Below, piece by piece: positions 7,101 through 11,350 of a DNA stretch of 11,350 nucleotides (position 1 is its first letter; every line of letters begins with the position of its first letter). The notes under the pieces were generated by a model that worked only from the letters and a program-made list of their open reading frames with translations, made no database searches and was not told the origin of the DNA. The stretch lies in contig DBVS01000086.1 in assembly GCA_002308235.1 (NCBI GenBank), positions 223 through 11,572 of the forward strand. Direction: 5' to 3'. A program made the position numbers and the translations under genes. Source of the stretch: Lachnospiraceae bacterium UBA1258. Lineage in GTDB: Bacteria > Bacillota > Clostridia > Lachnospirales > Lachnospiraceae.

Positions 7101-10033
7101 AGCTTGCTTCCATCGGCGTTACCGCAGAAGTGGGCTTATATGCCGAGGTTTACGGTTTCCTGTATGTCTGGTACGAATGGACCAGCGGACAGGGTTCCAC
7201 CAGCGGTGCCATGGGTTCACTCTACTTCGAAGTGGGCATTTACGTGGAAGTCAACTTTAAGGCCCAGCTTGGCGACGGACAATTGGAAAAAGAAATATCA
7301 CTGTACGAAAACACCTGGCCTCTCCTGAAACTGGGTGCGGAATTCGTACCTCTCGACTTTACCATAGAGAAAAACTCCGACGATCTCGATCTTAAATACG
7401 AGGAAGGCCAGAACTGGGTAGCACTTCCCGCGGATCTTTATAAGATCAATATGATGGAGATGAAATCCGGCGAAGTGTCCGAGGAAGACATGGATGACAC
7501 CGCCAGCGTGGGCGAAGGAAAATCCTTCACCATGAGAGGCCGCACCTACACCCAGTACGACGAAGAACATTTCACCATCGAATGTTACGACACCGACAAG
7601 GACGGAAAGAAGCTTGATACCTGTTCCTTTATCTACCTTCCCGCCACCAACGAAGTGCTGGTAAAACCCGCAAATACCCTCGTTAACGAGGTTTGGGGCG
7701 AAGTAAAGTTTACCTACAAGAACAACACCTTCGGCTTCAACACCTCGAAGATCCAGCGTATCGTAAAGCTCCACTGGCAAGGTACGCCTGCTTCGGCAAC
7801 CGTTGAATACTATATCGAAAAAGAACCCGGTTCCGGCGAATACGAGCTTAAGGAAGAGGGCGAATTCGACGGCTTCAACGGCATCGAATATGACCTTATA
7901 GTAGATGATAAATTCACCAACAAGTACGAAGGCTACAGACTCAAGTGGGTTGAATTTGCCGACACCGCTCAGTTCAAGGAGCGCTATTACAACCTCCTTG
8001 AATCATACAACCAGCTGGCAGGAGGCAATAACCCCAGTCCCGAAATGCTGCAGCAGATCGCGGAACAAAGAGCCAAACTGGACGCCGCCTTTGAAAACTA
8101 CAATAACTACGGTCAGAACATTGTGGACACCGTCGAGAAAGGAAAAGGAACCCTTTACTTCCTGATGGGCGAAACAGATACCGTTGTCAAAGTATACTTC
8201 GATCACATAGTCAATGACGTAGAGTGGCGTGTATGGGGCGATCCTTCCATGGACGGCGACATGGGTACCATGCTTGGTCACGGTAAGATCGAGAACGTGG
8301 CCGAAGGCACCGTCATCGCAGACAAGCTCACGGAAGCGGACGAGATAATAAAGAAATATGAGAAGGCTCTCACACTTGAACGCCGTGAATTCGCAATCAA
8401 TGAAGAAGGTGCCGAATTCACCGAATTCAAGAACGACACCCTTATGGGCAAAGAAAGCGTGGTTGTGGACTACTACGTTAAGGGTAAGACCTACAAGCTC
8501 ACCTGGAAACTGGACGGTGAGACCGTAAAGACCGATGAGATAGGTGCTTTTTACAGAACATCCCTTAAGATTCCCGAGACGCAGACAGTCGCCGAAGGCT
8601 ACTCGATACTTTACTGGGATGCATCCGACATGAACAAGGATTCCGGTGCTGCCTACTACATTTCGGATATCGTCACCGAAAATGCACGTTACGTAATGCC
8701 TGCAAGAGATGCGGTGATCAACGCAAAACTTAAGCCCAATATGTACACCATCGAGTGGTATGCGGATGACAGGCTCCTTGCAAGAGATTCCTATGCGGAA
8801 TACGGCAGCGTGATCTCTCAGAGTCCCTGGTTTCCCAGAAGCATGAACGATCATCAGATCAATCACTGGTTCTTAGTAACATCCGAAGGCCGTGTGGCTC
8901 TTGAAGACTCCATGACCGTTCCTGCAGGCGACGTAAGGCTTCAGGTTGAATATGAATTCATTCCTTATACCGCTACCTTCATGGACGGAAATACGGTAGT
9001 CGCTACCGTCGACGAAGATGAAAACCGTCAGGTCACCGTTCCCGAATACAGAGACCGTACCAGGGAAAATCAGGGTTACGAGCTTACATGGCTCTTCCAC
9101 GCACCCGAATACTCAGGTATGTCGGATACGGAATACAAGCCCGGCGACAAGGCTTACATGCCCTATTCCGATGCAACCTTTACCGCAGAGTGGAAATGCG
9201 CTCGTCACAGATGGAACGACGGAGTGATCACCACCGATGCATCCTGCACCGTTGAGGGCGTAAGAACCTTTACCTGCTTAAACTGCGGCGAAAAGAAAAC
9301 CGAACAGATAGCCACCACCGGCCACAACTGGAACGGCGGAACCGTAACGAGACAGCGTGACTGCGGCCACGACGAAGAAATAACCTACAGATGTGATAAC
9401 TGCGGTGCCACAAGGACCGAAAGCGGAGCTCCCGCTACCGGCCAGCATACCTTCGGAACAGCAACATACACATGGAGTAACGACCGCGAAGTGTGTCAGG
9501 GAAGCAAGACCTGCTCCGTCTGCGGCCGCACAGTGACCGAAACCGCCACCGTAACCTCTGCAGTTACCACACAGCCTTCCGGTTCAACACCCGGTGTAAA
9601 GACCTTCACGGCAACATTTACGGCAGCAAACGGTTTCACCACACAGACAAATACCCTGGAATTCTTGGCTGATACAAACGTTTACTGTATTTCAGTTTTG
9701 GGCGGCGGTTTTTCCGATATGGCCGCAATTCAGGGCAACACCATCAGCATACTGATTCCGAATACCGATTATGACGACACGTCGATCGGTTTGTGGGTAG
9801 ATGACATTATCAGCGAACTCAAGGTAATGTATGAAGGTAACTATGTTGGAGCTTATGTATATGACGGTCCGAATCCCAGTGACGAAACCGCTCCCGGAAA
9901 TCCTTTTGCCGGAATAACGGTAGCCCAGGCAGTCGGTCAGACAATCAGTATAAGCTTTACAGTCAGCGGTACTTTTGCAGGCAACATCAGCAACTATGCG
10001 GCTGCTCCCACACAGATTACGTTCCACAGATAA
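4163..10033 (+). CDS. Giant mosaic surface lipoprotein (1956 aa)
   Basis: The start is supported by GGAG at 4152-4155. A lipoprotein signal ends at FSGC (C27); there is no C-terminal sortase motif, so lipid anchoring is expected. Order of parts by eye: a Listeria-Bacteroides-type repeat (about residues 41-118, with F-x-GY-x-x-D and DLTLYPVF); a helical stretch (about 130-330); two related beta-rich modules (about 366-476 and 477-576); a helical link; a strand-rich region with alternating hydrophobic residues (about 685-768 and 876-1060), split by a flexible Gly/Lys/Asp linker (KKDD-type run at 827-844); a mixed region with a helical pair near 1266-1316; three more Listeria-Bacteroides-type repeats (about 1443-1526, 1526-1600, 1600-1678); three or four Cys/His repeats (about 1678-1796); and an unassigned C-terminal domain (about 1797-1956). 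Repeats of the first kind occur in adhesins of the InlB type. No catalytic motif is seen. It may be an adhesin, receptor or envelope scaffold, and it is probably co-transcribed with the two genes before it. Confidence 0.88.
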   Translation: MNFRRKFKKIVAVLLVAAQVTMLFSGCGKGGGSIFDIFKTSFKVTFALPENATDFEVSETKLPEALKVKKGTLIGALPESSRTSSVFMGYSYDPEGLNKADENTAVKKDLTLYPVFETAEGMTNVFDMNFVSGTDVKSDYAIVLSAYGLSQKEVTELIRIKDLSNGDENVPFVIEQDDNTVPGGLNIPEKVLPYVKNLINANRTDPKTDLMTGLYSMGLDSDSVYKLILIYAPEERDAFFDDYAVKTGDAGAAATLKAQAAGIGTRTENELKELYGLSEKDSLERYWREDMGYDIENVLKLSDIVKANSVFSETVRFTIYPSEEGWTEGDLFQVEILNTERLRFVFGDQICTEYITYYNFTVGCEEVKNMAVDDGVLFIPLSEVKGVTLGSMFEITVDKDGNQKAAEKERKGTLTYSGDRTLSKGLVIAVYDGTLNEDKSVDGEVGYFEITEVKGNGQYSYQGADFRDVIALPEIIPVKFATVGEDSTAFIPASDLKFDKRIAEVLGFEGDAVIDKGDYLAFYNGTFNLDNGLDSSEGIEFKGYAKVNSVTEEKGGFKVSFTEAPAEEVLSSVNMHMDTGTVAPEITKVDREAVKQAMLDEIEKSNLVEEASDYLCDALLSDEADLAKYQNRDKLAEMKFKDANGGELTFDEVRKLAGGGEKVKVDDVNVSFILTGALQHFEGEAGLRAEVTVSLKITISLGEAGNIEITPMAIFEQEVLISPTISVKAKWGYLLGFIPYLAYVDIDPSFKCGTYTGIGLTVTIMTKSNENDSEFSEMAKEYEEGTGGKNEEERKKYLNGLVKSGETLKGLADMREGGAGGEWSGGKKDDKKKDDKKDDKDDDKPGLMESKSPGVGGDLPTKYSNMLGNDAEYIDLVEQEIGTFATPVDPFHIVEFSIGAYLVVSFKLNAMIGTGVSYENAKMFTYHVRKYVCVRGEDEKYSEQADLATPHFRADFYAFGMIGIRAGIRIDVRLGIISTKLASIGVTAEVGLYAEVYGFLYVWYEWTSGQGSTSGAMGSLYFEVGIYVEVNFKAQLGDGQLEKEISLYENTWPLLKLGAEFVPLDFTIEKNSDDLDLKYEEGQNWVALPADLYKINMMEMKSGEVSEEDMDDTASVGEGKSFTMRGRTYTQYDEEHFTIECYDTDKDGKKLDTCSFIYLPATNEVLVKPANTLVNEVWGEVKFTYKNNTFGFNTSKIQRIVKLHWQGTPASATVEYYIEKEPGSGEYELKEEGEFDGFNGIEYDLIVDDKFTNKYEGYRLKWVEFADTAQFKERYYNLLESYNQLAGGNNPSPEMLQQIAEQRAKLDAAFENYNNYGQNIVDTVEKGKGTLYFLMGETDTVVKVYFDHIVNDVEWRVWGDPSMDGDMGTMLGHGKIENVAEGTVIADKLTEADEIIKKYEKALTLERREFAINEEGAEFTEFKNDTLMGKESVVVDYYVKGKTYKLTWKLDGETVKTDEIGAFYRTSLKIPETQTVAEGYSILYWDASDMNKDSGAAYYISDIVTENARYVMPARDAVINAKLKPNMYTIEWYADDRLLARDSYAEYGSVISQSPWFPRSMNDHQINHWFLVTSEGRVALEDSMTVPAGDVRLQVEYEFIPYTATFMDGNTVVATVDEDENRQVTVPEYRDRTRENQGYELTWLFHAPEYSGMSDTEYKPGDKAYMPYSDATFTAEWKCARHRWNDGVITTDASCTVEGVRTFTCLNCGEKKTEQIATTGHNWNGGTVTRQRDCGHDEEITYRCDNCGATRTESGAPATGQHTFGTATYTWSNDREVCQGSKTCSVCGRTVTETATVTSAVTTQPSGSTPGVKTFTATFTAANGFTTQTNTLEFLADTNVYCISVLGGGFSDMAAIQGNTISILIPNTDYDDTSIGLWVDDIISELKVMYEGNYVGAYVYDGPNPSDETAPGNPFAGITVAQAVGQTISISFTVSGTFAGNISNYAAAPTQITFHR
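5260..5890 (+). repeat. Internal duplication in the giant lipoprotein
   Basis: Two consecutive protein modules of about 105 residues resemble each other. The first has DDGVLFIPLSEVK, then KGLVIAVYDGTLNED, then GYFEITEVKG. The second has EDSTAFIPASDLK, then KGDYLAFYNGTFNLD, then GYAKVNSVTEEKG. The match is at the protein level; the DNA has diverged, so the duplication is old. Module boundaries are approximate (about 5260-5590 and 5591-5890). Confidence 0.6.
6641..6694 (+). repeat. Lys/Asp low-complexity linker in the giant lipoprotein
   Basis: Eighteen codons encode only Lys and Asp (KKDD-type units), preceded by a Gly-rich stretch. It forms a flexible, strongly charged linker between two strand-rich regions and marks a domain boundary in the protein. 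Confidence 0.8.
9196..9550 (+). repeat. Tandem Cys/His repeats near the C-terminus of the giant lipoprotein
   Basis: Three to four units follow the pattern H-x-W-x-x-G, later C, then C-x-x-CG (CLNCG, CDNCG, CSVCG), ending with a GH or GQH before the next unit. The last two are degenerate. Such repeats are frequent in Lachnospiraceae surface proteins beside Listeria-Bacteroides-type repeats. They could bind metal or form disulfides outside the cell; they are not DNA-binding fingers in this setting. Confidence 0.75.
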
Positions 10034-10074
10034 TCTCTCAGGATAAACAGAGCGATATCATACCGGAAACAACA

Positions 10075-10103
10075 AACACCCCCGAGGAGTCCTCGGGGGT
10101 GTT
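10075..10103. terminator. Strong bidirectional intrinsic terminator
   Basis: A 12-bp perfect stem (AACACCCCCGAG with CTCGGGGGTGTT) encloses the loop GAGTC. On the plus strand it is followed by a T-rich run broken by C (10103-10114), ending the giant-lipoprotein unit. On the minus strand the flank is moderately T-rich, so it probably also ends the convergent GH25 gene, whose stop codon is about 30 bases away. Confidence 0.9.
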
Positions 10104-10132
10104 CTTTTCTTTTTGCCGTTACAATTATTTCT

Positions 10133-11350
10133 TTATTTCCAGTCTTTCATTTTATCGGGATAAAAAACATCCAGATCCACGTCTCCGTTTATTCCGTCGA
10201 TGCGGCCCGCACTGGAATGCTGCCACATGAAATAATTGCCGGGGTAGTTGGTCTCTTTTGCGTAATGAGCCATCCAGACGGGATTCTTCTTTTCATGGGT
10301 CCAATAGCGGTTATGGGAGCCGGCGCTGGCATAAAGACAGGCCATATACCCGTTCTTTTCGATCTCCTGCTCAAAGGTTTCGTAACAGATATTGAGATCG
10401 TGAAGATTCATTCCGTAGTTTTCAAAGTTTCTGTAGTCCTCCCAGTTGTAGGCAATTGGAAGATCCAGGGACTGCCCTTTAAGTATATCCATCAGGTATT
10501 GTACGCTTCTTTTGACCTGTTCGGGGCTTCCCTCTTCTCCGTACCAGTAAAGGCCCACTTTAAGGCCTGCGGCCTTGGCGTCTCTTATATTGTTGGCATA
10601 GGACTTATCGACAAAGAAATCACCGCTGTCAAAGCCTCCGATTCTGATCATGACAAACTCACAGCCTGCGGCCTTGACTTTGTCGTAATTTACATCCATC
10701 TGCCATCTGGAAACATCTATGCCCACCATGGTCTCATCGGTCTTATAGTTTTTAACGAAATCGGAAAACTGCTCTTTTTCTGAGCCTCCGGAGCTCTTGG
10801 AAAGCTCATTTACCACCTTTACATCCATTTTCTTTACGGTGGATTTGCCCGTATCATCGGTAATGGTAAGGTTAAGGGTGTAGGTACCCACCTTGGAGGT
10901 GTCCACCTTCCCTTCCACCTTTAATTCCACTTCCCGGTCCACGTCGTCGGCATATCCGATGTATTTGTGAATGTCAAAGCTGTTTCCCACCTTTATTTCG
11001 GGAGCTTTGAAGGAAACAAATACCGGGGCTGCCAGGTCTTCCCAGACCTTTTCCGTCGGGTCCTCGGGCTCCGGGTCCTCCTGCTGTACGGAAGTTTCGG
11101 TTGAGGCTTCGGTTGAGGCGGAAGTTTCGGTCGAAGTCTCGGTTGAAGTTTCAGTTGAAGCTTCGCCCGGGTTTTCCGAAGAAACTTCGCTCCCGGATGC
11201 CGAGGAAGGATCTGTCTTATCCCCGGTACTCGTCGAATCCGATGCACTTACCGATCCGGGGGATACTCCCGCAGAAGCTGCGGTGGTATCTATGGAGATT
11301 ACGTTTATGGCACTGTTTTCGGGGGGATCCTTCTCCCACGTTTCTTTAAG
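10133..11350 (-). CDS. Modular GH25 lysozyme-like cell-wall hydrolase (5' part outside window)
   Basis: The frame reads leftward from the window edge to the stop at 10133-10135 and gives 405 residues with no stop. The apparent GTG start at 10990 is internal and not the real start. Order from the N-terminal side: about 30 residues of unclear nature, a long linker rich in Ser, Thr, Glu and Ala with TSTE repeats and then Pro/Glu/Asp (about 11050-11270), an Ig-like domain of the kind often found next to hydrolases (about 10800-11035; KVDTSKVGTYTLNLTITDDTGK), and a GH25 domain (about 10136-10735). GH25 enzymes cut the MurNAc-GlcNAc bond of peptidoglycan. Visible family motifs are VGIDVSRWQ with the first catalytic Asp, FVMIRIGG, GLKVGLYWYG, and GDVDLDVFYPD at the end. 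The DxE motif reads NWE (Asn codon at 10445-10447) instead of D-x-E, so activity is uncertain. A signal or anchor should lie outside the window. It is convergent with the giant lipoprotein gene. Confidence 0.87.
   Translation of the reverse strand, partial: LKETWEKDPPENSAINVISIDTTAASAGVSPGSVSASDSTSTGDKTDPSSASGSEVSSENPGEASTETSTETSTETSASTEASTETSVQQEDPEPEDPTEKVWEDLAAPVFVSFKAPEIKVGNSFDIHKYIGYADDVDREVELKVEGKVDTSKVGTYTLNLTITDDTGKSTVKKMDVKVVNELSKSSGGSEKEQFSDFVKNYKTDETMVGIDVSRWQMDVNYDKVKAAGCEFVMIRIGGFDSGDFFVDKSYANNIRDAKAAGLKVGLYWYGEEGSPEQVKRSVQYLMDILKGQSLDLPIAYNWEDYRNFENYGMNLHDLNICYETFEQEIEKNGYMACLYASAGSHNRYWTHEKKNPVWMAHYAKETNYPGNYFMWQHSSAGRIDGINGDVDLDVFYPDKMKDWK
11086..11166 (-). repeat. T-S-T-E coding tandem repeat in GH25 protein linker
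   Basis: Units of about 12 bases encoding Thr-Ser-Thr-Glu, some with Ala for Thr, repeat about six times with synonymous changes (ACT/ACC, TCA/TCG, GAA/GAG). It makes an extended, probably wall-spanning or glycosylated linker. Copy number may vary between strains. Confidence 0.75.

Noticed and set aside
8003..8866. Long open frame on the minus strand inside the giant lipoprotein gene (287 codons)
   Set aside because: It is antisense to a well-supported coding frame with domain content, has no sensible ribosome binding site or recognisable protein features, and is explained by codon bias of the plus-strand gene.
9196..9550. CxxC/His repeats as DNA-binding zinc fingers
   Set aside because: They are in the outside part of a lipoprotein and match a repeat type usual in surface proteins.
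10217..10783. Plus-strand open frame of 188 codons over the GH25 domain
   Set aside because: The minus strand encodes a clear GH25 domain here; the plus-strand translation shows no family motif and no start signals.
10988..10990. GTG at 10990 as the start of the GH25 protein
   Set aside because: The frame stays open to the window edge and encodes the first strand of the Ig-like domain and a Ser/Thr/Glu linker upstream, so the GTG is internal.
10993..11247. Arg/Lys/Pro-rich minus-strand open frame of 84 codons
   Set aside because: It is another reading frame of the S/T/E repeat linker; its odd composition comes from the repeat, and the GH25 frame continues through it.

Overview
The window looks like a chromosomal segment of a Gram-positive Clostridia bacterium, most likely a gut or rumen Lachnospiraceae-type organism. 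This is inferred from the style of the genes, not from any marker gene. The signs are strong AGGAGG-type ribosome binding sites, extended -10 promoter sequence, two lipoproteins with an FSGC lipobox, large secreted proteins with Listeria-Bacteroides-type repeats and CxxC repeats, a secreted GH25 muramidase with an S/T/E-rich linker, and a surface protein with the 'Y-x-x-x-Y-x-D/E ... HF/HY-x-x-x-G-x-x-E-x-R' repeat. No phage, plasmid, IS, tRNA, rRNA or CRISPR feature was seen.

Layout. At the left edge (1-443, minus) is the start of an exported surface protein, cut by the window. A divergent A/T-rich intergenic region (444-660) carries its ribosome binding site and an extended -10 promoter for the rightward genes. 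The first rightward cluster (661-2970) encodes an ECF-type sigma factor, a small two-helix membrane protein, an eight- or nine-helix membrane protein of unknown family, and a PrsW-type intramembrane protease. It is closed by a clear intrinsic terminator (2984-3009). The second rightward cluster (3089-10033) encodes a second two-helix protein that is visibly a paralogue of the first, an HtrA/trypsin-like serine protease lipoprotein without a PDZ domain, and a giant 1956-residue mosaic lipoprotein. It ends at a strong, probably bidirectional hairpin terminator (10075-10103). Convergent with it, on the minus strand and running off the right edge (10133-11350), is a modular GH25 lysozyme-like protein.

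How the genes may work together (inference). PrsW proteases are known for regulated intramembrane proteolysis of anti-sigma factors of ECF sigma factors, as with SigW/RsiW in Bacillus subtilis. Here an ECF sigma gene and a prsW-like gene share an operon, but no protein with a classical anti-sigma domain is present. What sits in that position is a two-TM protein of about 110 residues with a very short cytoplasmic N-terminus, and a second copy opens the next cluster next to an extracytoplasmic serine protease and a giant surface lipoprotein. The most economical idea is an unconventional envelope-signalling and surface-protein module: sigma factor, two small membrane regulators or substrates, an intramembrane protease, a membrane sensor or transporter, a lipid-anchored protease, and a giant lipoprotein as output or sensor. 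The gene content and order are directly visible; the functional link is a hypothesis.
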